From: Chloroflexota bacterium | GTDB taxonomy: Bacteria > Chloroflexota > Limnocylindria > Limnocylindrales > Limnocylindraceae | Direction: 5' to 3' | Length of the DNA: 50,191 nt | Assembly (NCBI GenBank): GCA_026389535.1 | Contig: JAPLHR010000079.1 | Coordinates: 1-50,191 of the forward strand | Shown: one piece after another, positions 31,932 through 41,674 of the stretch | Position numbering within the stretch: the stretch's first letter is position 1 | Layout: the number at the start of each line of letters is the position of its first letter | Notes under the pieces: generated by a model | The model's database searches: none | Told to the model about the DNA's origin: nothing | Seen by the model: only the letters and a program-made list of their open reading frames with translations | Program-made: the position numbers and the translations under genes

Positions 31932-32706
31932 GCGCTGACCGTAGCAGCCAGCGCAGACGATCGTCGGCGCCGACCCTCGTCACGCGTAGGCCTGCCGCGG
32001 CGGCGAGGGCTCGCACCTCATCCGGCTGCCAGGCACGAATCGCGAATGGAGCTCGGTCGGGATAGATCACCGTAAGGCGGCCGTCTACCCCCACCGCCCG
32101 ATGCCGAATCTCCAGTAGGACGGTGTTGCTGCGCGCCTGCGGGTCGGGCGTAATGCGGCTTTCACGTCGCACCGTTGTGAAATCAGCGTCTGCACGCTCT
32201 AGATCAACGCTCCACTCACCCTCGACCTCATCCGTGAACAGCTGCGGGTCCATCAGCGTGGCGTCAATCCCCACCTGCCCACCAGGTGCGCAGTGCAGCG
32301 CCGCTGTTCGTAAGAGCGCTTCAAGGTCAGCGGGCGCGGTGATCAGCGAGAGCAGATCGCCGCCAATAATCACCAAACTTGCTGCGGTCGCTTCGTGACG
32401 CCAGGTTCGTCCATCGGCAGCGATCCATTCGGCGGCAGCGGCGCGCTCAGCGGCCAGGGCGAGGGCGGCCAGATCGAGATCAATGCCGATCAGCTGCCGT
32501 TCGCTGGAGTCGAGAGCGGTCAAGACGCGACCTGCCCCGCAGCCGATCTCCAGGATGGGACCAGTTGACTCCGCCGCTACACCCCGCCAATACGCCAGAT
32601 CACCGTCGGCGGCGGATGTGAGGTCACGTTCGTCGGCGAGCAGGCGGTTTCGTACCTCAGACGCAGTTTCGCTGGATGCGGTTTCGCTCAGCGGGAGGGT
32701 TCCCAA
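31924..32706 (-). CDS. Class I SAM-dependent methyltransferase
   Basis: GPILEIGCGAGRVLTALDSSERQLIGIDLDLAALALA; LVIIGGDLLSLI. Confidence 0.85.
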   Translation of the reverse strand: MGTLPLSETASSETASEVRNRLLADERDLTSAADGDLAYWRGVAAESTGPILEIGCGAGRVLTALDSSERQLIGIDLDLAALALAAERAAAAEWIAADGRTWRHEATAASLVIIGGDLLSLITAPADLEALLRTAALHCAPGGQVGIDATLMDPQLFTDEVEGEWSVDLERADADFTTVRRESRITPDPQARSNTVLLEIRHRAVGVDGRLTVIYPDRAPFAIRAWQPDEVRALAAAAGLRVTRVGADDRLRWLLRSAHE

Positions 32707-33758
32707 CGAATCGTCTCGCCGGACTCCTTACGCTTCGCCAGCGCGCTAATCACCTCAAGTGCGGCACGGTTGGCGATCATCGCCGTTGACTCGGCCCAGT
32801 CATACGGTGGTGAGACCTCAACGATGTCCATTCCTGCGATCGGGACCTGTGCCGCAATCTGGCGGAGGCCACGGAGCAACTCGCGAGAGAGCATCCCGCC
32901 CGGCTCTGGTGTGCCCGTTCCTGGCGCGAGGCCCGGATCGACCACATCAATATCAAGGCTGATCCAGATCGCATCTGGGCCGTCGAGCGCCTCGGCGATG
33001 GCGGTTGCGATGACCGCCTCTGAGCCACGCTCCTCGATCTCGGTCATGAAGTGACTGCGCATGCCGTGCTCGCGCGTCCAAGCGAGTGTCTCTTTATCAG
33101 GAAAGTAGCCGCGCAGGCCGACCTGCACAAAGTTCTTGCCGAGCACCGCGCCAGACTCGATCAGGCGCCGCATTGGCGAACCGTGGCTGTGCAGCGAGCC
33201 GTAGCCATCAATGGAGGCGTCGGCGTGGGCATCAAAGTGCAGGATGCCGATGCGCTGCGGCCAGCGCATCTCGGCAATCGCTGTTGCGTTGGGCCACGTG
33301 ATGGAGTGATCGCCACCGAGCACGATGGGGATCGCACCAGTCTCAGCAACCTCACGAACCTTGCGGTAGATGGCGCCGTGTCCGTGCTCGAGTCGTCCTG
33401 GGTAAACCAGGGCGTCACCCGCATCAACGGCGGTGAGGGCGACAAACGGCTCAACGCCCACCTGCAGTGAGTGCAGGGTGCCAGTTTGGTATTGCGCCTC
33501 ACGGATGGCGCGAGGGCCGAAGCGTGTGCCGGGACGATGGGTGACCGCATCATCAAACGGTGCGCCGATGATGGCGATGTCGGCCTTGCGACGACGGATC
33601 TCAGCCACATCCTCAACCCACGGGAGTTGAGCGAAGCTGACCGGTCCCGCATACGAGGGGCGATCGAGTGGGTCGCGCTGCTCTGGGGTGCCGCTCCAGC
33701 CGAGCGCGGCGAGAGAGGCGGCGAAGGGTGGGGTATTCGGGCTCATATTGGTCACCAT
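32688..33758 (-). CDS. Agmatinase/arginase-family ureohydrolase
   Basis: IAIIGAPFDDAVTHRPGTRFGPRAIRE; LGGDHSITW; ILHFDAHADASIDGYGSLHSHGSPMRR; SLDIDVVDPGLAPGTGTPEPGG. Substrate not determinable. Confidence 0.92.
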   Translation of the reverse strand: MVTNMSPNTPPFAASLAALGWSGTPEQRDPLDRPSYAGPVSFAQLPWVEDVAEIRRRKADIAIIGAPFDDAVTHRPGTRFGPRAIREAQYQTGTLHSLQVGVEPFVALTAVDAGDALVYPGRLEHGHGAIYRKVREVAETGAIPIVLGGDHSITWPNATAIAEMRWPQRIGILHFDAHADASIDGYGSLHSHGSPMRRLIESGAVLGKNFVQVGLRGYFPDKETLAWTREHGMRSHFMTEIEERGSEAVIATAIAEALDGPDAIWISLDIDVVDPGLAPGTGTPEPGGMLSRELLRGLRQIAAQVPIAGMDIVEVSPPYDWAESTAMIANRAALEVISALAKRKESGETIRWEPSR

Positions 33759-33810
33759 CTATCTCAGATGCGCCGCCGGTGCGAGCCGACGTCCAGCAGG
33801 GCGCGTGGCA

Positions 33811-33816
33811 ATCCTA
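33811..33816 (-). promoter_or_regulatory. Putative -10 TAGGAT for the agmatinase-family transcript
   Basis: Minus TAGGAT between the upstream hairpin and the start codon; implies a leader of roughly 45 nt. Confidence 0.35.
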
Positions 33817-33820
33817 CACC

Positions 33821-33841
33821 CCTCGAAGGGGAGATTCGAGG
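33821..33841 (-). terminator. Hairpin directly after stop of the 33843-34355 gene
   Basis: CCTCGAA-ggggaga-TTCGAGG, 7-bp perfect stem; no clear U-tract. Confidence 0.4.
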
Positions 33842-33842
33842 C

Positions 33843-34355
33843 CTAGACCGAGTCGATCTCACTCCGTGAAATTGCCGCCTCAGCCACGACCACAAGGGCG
33901 ACGGCGATTAGCAGCCCGGTCGGTCCACCGAGGCTAATAATGCGCAGGGCGAGGTAGCCACCGATCAGGGCCCCCGCGAACAACCCGCGCCGCACGCACC
34001 GCCGTCGGCGTACCCGCCAGACGCCTGGATGCCCCTGAAAGGAGCGCAACAGAAGAAGCCCCGTGATCCCGAGCGTCACGGTGAGAGCCAGCGCACCCGC
34101 AACGGCAAGGGCGCGCGTCGGTTCGTCAACGGGATCAATCGTGAGCGCTCCGGCAATAGTGACCAGCGCCGCAATCAGCGCGCCTAGGCCGAGGAGGCGG
34201 ATGAGCCGCTGATCTCCGGCGGGGATGCGTGGTGGTGTGGGAGCCGCGGCGGCGGTGCGCAACACCTTCCCCGCGAACGGCGTAGCTGGCTGTTGATCGA
34301 GCGGCAGCTCAAGCTGCTCAGCAGCGCTGCGCCGCTCTCCATCACGGAGCGTCAT
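33843..34355 (-). CDS. Hypothetical membrane protein
   Basis: 170 aa with several TM helices; ATGA overlap with the upstream helicase gene. Confidence 0.75.
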   Translation of the reverse strand: MTLRDGERRSAAEQLELPLDQQPATPFAGKVLRTAAAAPTPPRIPAGDQRLIRLLGLGALIAALVTIAGALTIDPVDEPTRALAVAGALALTVTLGITGLLLLRSFQGHPGVWRVRRRRCVRRGLFAGALIGGYLALRIISLGGPTGLLIAVALVVVAEAAISRSEIDSV

Positions 34356-37300
34356 GCGGGCCGCCCCGCCGGAGCCTTCGATGCTGGGCAGAGCTCACGG
34401 TACGAGCAGTAGGTGCAGGTCATCAACTCTGGCTTTGGATCCATGACGCCAGCCAGGATCCCCTCCGCTGCAACCACGATCAGTTCGCGCGCCTTCACGA
34501 TGCGCTTCGGTTCTACCGGCACGGTGGCAACACGGCCGGTGTCGAGGAAGCGCAGGCTCACCTCGTCGGGGAGGCGCCCCGTTACAGCGCGCCAAGCCAG
34601 CGCGTAGAGCTGCAGCTGGAGTGACTCTTTCGCCCGCTTACGGCTCGCGTCGTCATCATCGCGTCCGCCGGTCTTGTAATCGCTGACCACCACCCACTCA
34701 TCGTCACCGAGCGGCAGGGTTGGGCGCACAACGTCACCCGGCACATCAATGGTCGGAATCGGAGCGCTGCGACCCTCGGGTGGGAGCGCCTGCACATCAA
34801 CGCGATCCCAACGGCCGCGAATCTTATGCCCACCAAGTTCAAACGAGAAGTCTTTCTCAACGTAAGCCGGCGCGTGACCTGTTGCGATCTCCTCACTGCG
34901 GAATCGTGCGATCGCCTCCTGAGCCGCCGTATGGCGGGCCTCTTCGTGGCTGCGCGAGAGGAAGCCCGCACTCTGCCAACTGCGCTCAAGTGCGGCATAA
35001 AGCTCGTCGAGTTGCGGGGGTGCTCCCACCATCTGCCCGCGATGGAACTCGGCAACGGCGGCGTGCATCGCAGCGCCGTACGTTGCAGAGTGATGCGGTG
35101 GCAGCGGAATGCGGAGGCGTTGCTGATAGTGGTAGCGCAGCGGGCAGGCAATGAAGGCCTCGATCGCCGTAAAGCTCAAGGTGAGTGGCGCACTCTCCCC
35201 CGCCCCAGGTTCGCGCACGGGGAGAACCGGGAGTGGTGGAGCGACAATCGCGAGGCCATCAATTTTGGAGGTCGGCTCACCGGTTAACGGAAACTCCTCA
35301 AGTTGCTCTCGACTGAGGTCGAGTGCCTCGGCAACAAATCGGCTGACCTTGCGCGGACGGACGCCACCACTGCTCCGCTCTGCAGCGGTAAGGGCCAAGC
35401 GTTCGCACGCCCTAGTCAGTGCGACATAGGCGAGGCGTCGCTCCTCGCGTAGCGCCTCTTCGTCCGCCTCGGTTGGTCCATCTGGGGCACGAGGGTCGCG
35501 CGGCACCACATCATCAGAGCCGCCGAGCTCTGCAGCGAGCGCGAGGCGCGGCGGTCGACCCTTGGCCGGGAAGCGCCCCTCAACGAGGTTCGCAGCAAAG
35601 ACGACGGGAAACTCGAGTCCCTTCGCCTGGTGAATCGTGAGGAGCGCGACCGCATCAAGGTCGGGATCAACATCAGCGGCCGACGGATCATCCCCCGCCT
35701 CACCGAGCTCCTCGAGGTAGCGCACCAAGAATGGGGCGCGATCGAGCTCCAGCAGTCGGCTGCGGGAGCGCACCACATCGAAGAGGCGTCCGATGTTGCG
35801 AATGCGCTCATCGGACTCGGGAGTTGCTTCGCGGGTGAGCTCGGCAAGCAGGCCCGACTCACGCAGCCAGCGATAGAGCACCTCACCACTCGTGCGCTCG
35901 ACACTCTCTTGCACCACCCCAGCGAGGCGTTCCAAGAGTCGCTCGGTGGCCTCATGCCCCGCCCCAACCGTTGCGAGGCTCTCCCGCAGCGAGAGATGAT
36001 CGCGGCGCGACTTCCCGACCGCAGCGGCCAGGATCGTGGGTGGCACCTTGAAGCGCGACTCTGCGACGATCAGGAAGAGTGGTGCTGCGGCATCTGGGTC
36101 GGCCGCATGGCGTAGGCCCGCCAAGAGGAGGCGCACCTCGGGGCGATCGTAGAGTCCGGCAGCGCCGCTCGAACGCCACGGAATACCGAGCATGTTGAGG
36201 CTGCGCCCAATCTCCACGCTGTCAACGTTCGCCCGCACGAGCACCGCGTGATCGCGGGCTCGCCGACCCCCCGCGATGGCGTCGCGGATCTCTGACGCGA
36301 TCCAATCGGCCTCGTTCGCCGTGGTACGGAATCGGCGGAAGGTGACGGGAGGCGCATCGCCGGGCATCCCCTCTGGGGTGAGCTCCTTTGAGATGCCGAG
36401 GCGTACCTCGAGCCGATGCGGATCATTGAAGCGAATGAGGCGTCGTGCGGCTGTGAGCACGGAGCCCGTGCTGCGGTAGTTCTTGGTCAAGACCACTTTG
36501 CTCGCATCGGGGTACCGCTCGGTGAAGTTCAGGATGTTGCTGATCGCCGCCCCACGGAAGCGATAGATCGACTGGTCGTCATCGCCGACGACGGTGAGAT
36601 TGCGCCGTCCATCGGAGAGGAGATCGACTAGCGCCCCCTGCAGTCGATTCGTATCTTGGTACTCGTCAACCAAGATCCAACGGTGCTGTTCCCGTGCTCG
36701 TGCGGCAACTAGGGGGTCATCACGCAGCAGCTCATAGGCGCGCAACACCTGATCCCCAAAATCGAGCAGGCCGCGCTCATTCAGAATTGTTCGATAGGTG
36801 CGCAGCGCCGCGCTCAGCTCCCCATGCTCGGTGGCGAGGAGGTCCACCGCATCGGCATACGAGGCAAGCTTCCGCTGGAGTTCAAGGTCGGCGGTTGAGG
36901 TGGCGGCGCTTCGTGCTTTGCCAGCCCGCTCCTGAAGATCTGCAGCAAACTTCTGAATCTCATCGGGACCGAGCGCCTCATCCTTGGCGCGCGAGAAGTA
37001 GCCGGCGATGTCGCTGAGAAAACGCGTCGGATCTCCGAGCGGCAAGAATCGCTTGAGGCCGAGTTCAAAGAGGTGCTCACGAAGCAGGAGCACCACCTCG
37101 GCGCGCCCAAGAACACGCAACTCGCCGGAGAGGCCGAGCCGATGTGCATTGGCGCGGAGTAGTTCATCGCCCCAGGCGTGGAAGGTTTTGATTGGGGTCG
37201 TGGCGTATCCGTAGGGAACGAGGCGGTCGACGCGCCCCTGCATCTCCTCCGCCGCACGCTCCGTGAAGGTGAGTGCCAAGATCTCTTCTGGCTCGGCGCG

Positions 37301-37546
37301 CTTCTCGGCGATGAGCCAGGCCACGCGGCGCGTGATGACCTGGGTCTTCCCTGTGCCCGCACCGGCGACAACGAGGAGCGGGCCCTCACCGTGCGTCACG
37401 GCGGCGTACTGCTCGTCGTTTAGATCATCAACGAGGTGGGCGATCGTTGGCGTTGGTGCCGTAGGGCGTTTCGGCGTAATCCCTGACCAGACTGGGAGTT
37501 GTGATCCCCCTTCGCGCTCGCCCGCACCCGAGGCGCGCGACGTCAC
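34352..37546 (-). CDS. UvrD/PcrA-type SF1 helicase with C-terminal PD-(D/E)XK, Fe-S-type nuclease domain
   Basis: DLNDEQYAAVTHGEGPLLVVAGAGTGKTQVITRR; VDEYQDTN; VVGDDDQSIYRFRGA; C-terminal FIACPLRYHYQQRL, IRGRWDRVD, VVSDYKTGG, CTYCSYRELC. Confidence 0.93.
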   Translation of the reverse strand: MTSRASGAGEREGGSQLPVWSGITPKRPTAPTPTIAHLVDDLNDEQYAAVTHGEGPLLVVAGAGTGKTQVITRRVAWLIAEKRAEPEEILALTFTERAAEEMQGRVDRLVPYGYATTPIKTFHAWGDELLRANAHRLGLSGELRVLGRAEVVLLLREHLFELGLKRFLPLGDPTRFLSDIAGYFSRAKDEALGPDEIQKFAADLQERAGKARSAATSTADLELQRKLASYADAVDLLATEHGELSAALRTYRTILNERGLLDFGDQVLRAYELLRDDPLVAARAREQHRWILVDEYQDTNRLQGALVDLLSDGRRNLTVVGDDDQSIYRFRGAAISNILNFTERYPDASKVVLTKNYRSTGSVLTAARRLIRFNDPHRLEVRLGISKELTPEGMPGDAPPVTFRRFRTTANEADWIASEIRDAIAGGRRARDHAVLVRANVDSVEIGRSLNMLGIPWRSSGAAGLYDRPEVRLLLAGLRHAADPDAAAPLFLIVAESRFKVPPTILAAAVGKSRRDHLSLRESLATVGAGHEATERLLERLAGVVQESVERTSGEVLYRWLRESGLLAELTREATPESDERIRNIGRLFDVVRSRSRLLELDRAPFLVRYLEELGEAGDDPSAADVDPDLDAVALLTIHQAKGLEFPVVFAANLVEGRFPAKGRPPRLALAAELGGSDDVVPRDPRAPDGPTEADEEALREERRLAYVALTRACERLALTAAERSSGGVRPRKVSRFVAEALDLSREQLEEFPLTGEPTSKIDGLAIVAPPLPVLPVREPGAGESAPLTLSFTAIEAFIACPLRYHYQQRLRIPLPPHHSATYGAAMHAAVAEFHRGQMVGAPPQLDELYAALERSWQSAGFLSRSHEEARHTAAQEAIARFRSEEIATGHAPAYVEKDFSFELGGHKIRGRWDRVDVQALPPEGRSAPIPTIDVPGDVVRPTLPLGDDEWVVVSDYKTGGRDDDDASRKRAKESLQLQLYALAWRAVTGRLPDEVSLRFLDTGRVATVPVEPKRIVKARELIVVAAEGILAGVMDPKPELMTCTYCSYRELCPASKAPAGRPA

Positions 37547-38046
37547 CGTTGTGGAGCGCTGTAGGCGGGCTGTGCCAAGGCGGCAGCGATTGCCGCCGAC
37601 TCCTCAGCGCCCAGGGTCCCCTCGCCCCGACCCTCAATGACGCGCTTCACATAGATGCGTGTGCCGACTCGAGCATGCAGCGCGGTGATCACGACGCCAC
37701 TCCCCACCGCATCAAGCAGCGCCAGCGCAGAGCTTTGGCCGCCGCCGACATCTTCGAAGGCCTGGAACTGGATGAGGCCCATACGACTCATTGCGCCAGG
37801 GGCGGCCGCCTCAAGGGCGGTGAGGCGCGTCCCCGCCACCTGCGACGAGACCCCCTGCTCGGCAACCCGCTCGAGCACCTGGGCGAATCGCTGCTCGGCG
37901 CTCAACACGTCACTCCCTGAGACCAGCGCTGCGTAGTCGGCGCGGAGACGGCGTAGGTTACGGATCGAGATCAGGGCGACGAGGAGCGCGAGCAGGGCAA
38001 CGAGCACCCCGGCGACGCCGATTTCAAGGAGCACTTGGCTATCCAC
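37543..38046 (-). CDS. DUF4446-family protein
   Basis: N-terminal TM plus MGLIQFQAFEDVGGGQSSALALLDAVGSGVVITALHARVGTRIYVKRV, characteristic of DUF4446. Confidence 0.85.
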   Translation of the reverse strand: MDSQVLLEIGVAGVLVALLALLVALISIRNLRRLRADYAALVSGSDVLSAEQRFAQVLERVAEQGVSSQVAGTRLTALEAAAPGAMSRMGLIQFQAFEDVGGGQSSALALLDAVGSGVVITALHARVGTRIYVKRVIEGRGEGTLGAEESAAIAAALAQPAYSAPQR

Positions 38047-38052
38047 GGCTGC

Positions 38053-38058
38053 ATCCTA
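38053..38058 (-). promoter_or_regulatory. Putative -10 TAGGAT of leaderless DUF4446 mRNA
   Basis: TAGGAT-GCAGCC-GTG(38046). Confidence 0.5.
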
Positions 38059-38124
38059 TCAGCCCTCGCCGCCCCCTCAACCTGGGTCAGGTATCCTCTG
38101 GCAACAGCCCTGTAAGGAGGAGTC

Positions 38125-38460
38125 ATGGCTAAACGAGAGAAGCGCTTCCGCCCCGACCAGCGCCCGAAGCTGAAGTCGCATGCCGACGCGCCCAAGCGTG
38201 GTCTCACCCCCGCCGAGGAGGCCGCTGCGGCCGCCTATGAGGCGACGCTCGTCGCCCCGAAGAGCACCATCATTACGGGTACCTCTGCACCAATTGGTAG
38301 CCGGGTCGCATCGACACAGCGACTCACCGCCGAGATCGCCGCAGAGATGCCCGTCGTGCAACGAGACCTTCGCCGCATCTTGCTGACGTACGGCGCGATG
38401 CTCCTACTGCTTGCCGCAATCTGGTTCGTCGCGACCACAACCGGCTTCGTCGCCGCCTAG
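38125..38460 (+). CDS. Small single-TM hypothetical protein
   Basis: Strong SD taaggaggagtcATG; basic N-terminus, C-terminal TM ILLTYGAMLLLLAAIWFVATTTGFVAA; TATCCT at 38092-38097. Confidence 0.75.
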   Translation: MAKREKRFRPDQRPKLKSHADAPKRGLTPAEEAAAAAYEATLVAPKSTIITGTSAPIGSRVASTQRLTAEIAAEMPVVQRDLRRILLTYGAMLLLLAAIWFVATTTGFVAA

Positions 38461-38484
38461 TTCGGAGCCGCAACCCTCCGCCGC

Positions 38485-39238
38485 TTACGGCGCCAACACC
38501 TCGTCCATGAAGCTGCGACTCTTCGGCTCAGTGCCGAAGAGGAGATGCACAGCAACGCGCAGGGCCCAACTCACCTCTCGTTGGGGGGCGGGAGGCAGCG
38601 CGAGCGAAACCAACTCCTCTGGCGCAAAACGTCGCAGTGCTCGCATCAGTCGCAACGCATCACTGGAGAACGCTCCCCCAAGTGCATGTGATGCGCAGCG
38701 GATGCCGGCACCCTCCTCATCCCAGCGGAGGGCCTCGCCCGCAATGGGCGCCCGCCCGCACTCAAGGCAGACGTCGAGCTCTGGGCCCTGCCCAGAGGCG
38801 TCAAGGAGTGCCAGCTCAGCCCAGCGCGCCCGCCACGAGCGCATCGGGTGCGCCGGACTCGAGAAGATCCCAGGCGCGAATGAGCAGCTCGTACAGTTCG
38901 GGCTCGGGCTGCTCATCGCTCGTTCCTCGTTCGACCAACTCGGCGACGTACCAGGCGACCGCCGCACTGCCGAGTCGACCGCGCAGGCCGAGCCAGACTC
39001 GTACGCTGCGAACCTGGGTCACGGTATCAAAGGTTCTCCCCGCGATGAGGGCGAGGTCTAGTTCGGCGAAGGGCTCTACCCCGCCCCCGAGCCGGCTGGT
39101 TGGCTTGCGGACCCCCTTGGCGATCGCTTTGAACTTGCCGCGTGTCGCGGAGAGGAGGGTGAGCACGCGATCGGCTTCGCCGAGGCGGAAGCGGGAGGTG
39201 ACGACGGCCAGCGACGTAGTGCTTTGACGTGCAGGCAT
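38485..39238 (-). pseudogene. recO: DNA repair protein RecO, interrupted by an apparent single-nucleotide frameshift near 38829-38831
   Basis: N-terminal OB fold in ORF 38816-39238 (MPARQSTTSLAVVTSRFRLGEADRVLTLLSATRGKFKAIAKGVRKPTSRLGGGVEPFAELDLALIAGR); C-terminal half incl. LDVCLECGRAP in a different frame (38485-38967). Could be a sequencing error rather than a true pseudogene. Confidence 0.82.
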
Positions 39239-39245
39239 GATGCGC

Positions 39246-39255
39246 AGGGTAGCAT
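39246..39255. promoter_or_regulatory. Overlapping divergent -10 boxes: TACCCT (-) for recO, TAGCAT (+) for polyprenyl synthase
   Basis: agggtagcat: minus TACCCT 39246-39251 (7 nt from recO ATG 39238); plus TAGCAT 39250-39255. Confidence 0.45.
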
Positions 39256-39309
39256 TGCCCTACAACCGCGCCGCGTTCAAACGCGCCGGGCAAGAGGTGA
39301 GGGGGGCGC

Positions 39310-40359
39310 GTGAGCGAGCAGCAGCAAGGGGCGGCGGGAGATCTCCTGAGCCTGAACCTCGACGAACTGGTTGCGGCAACCGATCGCACCATCCTTGATC
39401 TGCTCGCCGAATGGGAGGAGCCGATTACGGCCCCCATGTACGAGCAGATTCGCTACCACCTCGGGTACAACGATCCCGCAGCGCGGCCCGGAAAGCGCAT
39501 GCGCCCCCTCCTCGGCCTCCTCGCCTATGCCTCGATCTCGCCAGACTGGGATCGCGCACTCCCCGGTGCTGCGGCAGTAGAGCTCGGACACAACTTCTCA
39601 CTCGTCCACGACGACATTGAGGACGGTGATGCCGAGCGACGCGGCCGGCCGACACTCTGGGTTCGAGATGGTATTCCCCAGGCCATCAACACCGGCGATG
39701 CACTCTTCACGATCAGCCGCGTGGCGCTGCACCACCTCACCACCCTCGGCTTCTCTGATGCCAAGGTGATTCGCCTGATGAAGCTCTACGACGAGACGTG
39801 CCTGCGCCTCTGCGAAGGGCAATTCATCGACATCGCCGCAAGCGCACGCACAGAGATGCAGAGCGTTGAACACTACTTTGAGATGATCGGTCGTAAGACC
39901 GCCGCCCTCATCTCGGGCTCCGTAGAATCCGGCGCGATCCTTGCCAGTGACGACGAGGAGGTCATCCGCCACTTCCGAAACTTCGGCTGGGCCCTCGGGC
40001 TCGCCTTCCAGATCAACGACGACCTCCTCGGCATCTGGGGCGACGAGGCGGCTACAGGGAAGGAGGCCTCTGATCTGGCCCGTCACAAGAAGACGCTCCC
40101 CGTCCTTCATGCCATGGAGCAGGCGAGCCCCGCCGACCGCGCGGTGCTGACAAACCTCTACGCCGAAACGAACCCAGGCGCCGACTCAGTCGCCGCAGGA
40201 TTGCAGGTACTTGAGCGTACCGGGTCACGTGAGTACACACGCATGAAGGCACAGGAGTGGCGCGCTAAGGCGATCAGTGAGATTCGCACTCTCTCGCAGC
40301 TCAACCCACGCGCCGTGGCGAAACTCGAAGAGATTATTGACCGGGTGATCTCCGCCTAA
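39310..40359 (+). CDS. Polyprenyl diphosphate synthase
   Basis: RPGKRMRPLLGLLAY; LVHDDIEDGDAERRGRPTLW; FQINDDLLGIWGDEAATGKEASDLARHKKTLPVLHA. GTG start. Confidence 0.94.
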   Translation: MSEQQQGAAGDLLSLNLDELVAATDRTILDLLAEWEEPITAPMYEQIRYHLGYNDPAARPGKRMRPLLGLLAYASISPDWDRALPGAAAVELGHNFSLVHDDIEDGDAERRGRPTLWVRDGIPQAINTGDALFTISRVALHHLTTLGFSDAKVIRLMKLYDETCLRLCEGQFIDIAASARTEMQSVEHYFEMIGRKTAALISGSVESGAILASDDEEVIRHFRNFGWALGLAFQINDDLLGIWGDEAATGKEASDLARHKKTLPVLHAMEQASPADRAVLTNLYAETNPGADSVAAGLQVLERTGSREYTRMKAQEWRAKAISEIRTLSQLNPRAVAKLEEIIDRVISA

Positions 40360-41672
40360 TCAGCAACCGGCTTCGTGACCCCCGAATCCCAGGTCACGCG
40401 CACCTTGCCGACGCGGCGCCCTATCACCTTGACCACCGTGATTTTGAATGGGTCCACCGCCACCGTGTCGCCCACAACGGGGACGCGGCCGATACGGTGA
40501 TACACGAATCCGCCCACGGTGTCGTACTCCTCATCATCCTCAAGCTCTAGCGGAGGGTCGACAAGTTCGCCCATCTCATCAATATCGGCTCGGCCGTCAA
40601 GGATCGCCTCGCCCTCGCGAACCATCACCTTCATCGGCTCCTCTTCGTCAAACTCGTCCTGAATCTCACCGACGATCTCTTCGAGCAGGTCTTCAATGGT
40701 CACGAGGCCCGCAGTACCGCCGTATTCGTCAAGCACGATCGCCATGTGCACGCGGCGACGCTGTAGTTCGTTGAGCAAGTCATCGACCGCCTGTGACTCA
40801 GGAACAAAGAGTGCCGGACGCATGATGTCGCGCAGCCGTGGACGCGGCCCGCCCGCAGCAATGATGCGCAGCAGGTCCTTCGCGTAGAGGATGCCAACGA
40901 TATGGTCGACCGACTCCTTGTAGAGCGGCGTACGACTGTGTCCCTCGGTGAGCACTAGCGTGACGGCGTCATCAAAGCTCGCCTCTTGGTCGATCGCCGC
41001 GATATCAATGCGCGGCACCATCACCTCATGCAACTTGGAGTCGCTGAGCGACATTACCGCGCTGATCATCTGCTCCTCTTCGGCCTCAAGTACGCCCTGC
41101 TGGCTCCCCTGCTCCACGATCAGGCGGATCTCGGCTGCGGAGAGCTCTGGGGTACGAGTTGGGTCAATGCCGAATGGTTTCGAGATGATCTTGGTGAGGA
41201 GCACGAGCACCGCCACCAGTGGGCTCACAATCTTGGCGAAGAGGGTGATCGGCCCAGAGACTGCGAGGGCAATGCGGTCTGGATTGGCGAGGGCAAACCC
41301 CTTCGGTATCAACTCCCCAAGCACGATGGAGACCACAGAGACGATGAAGGTGACGAGGAGCAGCGCAATCGTGTCGGCATAGTCGGCAAGGGGCGCGATC
41401 CCACGCAGCGGCTCCGCAACTACGGTCACGATGCTGACGGCAGCAACGGCGGAGGCGAGTGCCCCGAGGAAGGTGATCGCAACCTGGATCACGGCGAGGA
41501 AGCGCCCTGGATCGCGCATCAGCTTCTGGGCGCGCTTCGCACGGCGATCGCCCGCCTCGGCGAGCTCATCGAGGCGCGTACGGCGAACAGAGACAAAGGC
41601 GATCTCGGCACCAACGAAGAAGCCGTTGATCAGGATCAGTAGAAGAATGATCAGGATGTCGGTGCCGAGCAT
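40356..41672 (-). CDS. CNNM/CBS/CorC-HlyC domain membrane protein (hemolysin family)
   Basis: [35 protein letters not shown] pair [24 protein letters not shown] and [31 protein letters not shown]. Confidence 0.94.
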   Translation of the reverse strand: MLGTDILIILLLILINGFFVGAEIAFVSVRRTRLDELAEAGDRRAKRAQKLMRDPGRFLAVIQVAITFLGALASAVAAVSIVTVVAEPLRGIAPLADYADTIALLLVTFIVSVVSIVLGELIPKGFALANPDRIALAVSGPITLFAKIVSPLVAVLVLLTKIISKPFGIDPTRTPELSAAEIRLIVEQGSQQGVLEAEEEQMISAVMSLSDSKLHEVMVPRIDIAAIDQEASFDDAVTLVLTEGHSRTPLYKESVDHIVGILYAKDLLRIIAAGGPRPRLRDIMRPALFVPESQAVDDLLNELQRRRVHMAIVLDEYGGTAGLVTIEDLLEEIVGEIQDEFDEEEPMKVMVREGEAILDGRADIDEMGELVDPPLELEDDEEYDTVGGFVYHRIGRVPVVGDTVAVDPFKITVVKVIGRRVGKVRVTWDSGVTKPVAD

Positions 41673-41674
41673 CG

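Noticed and set aside
26217-37546. Identical N-terminal peptide MTSRASGA in the ALDH at 26217 and the UvrD protein at 37546
   Set aside because: Codons differ (ATG ACA AGT vs GTG ACG TCG) and there is no extended similarity; most likely coincidence.
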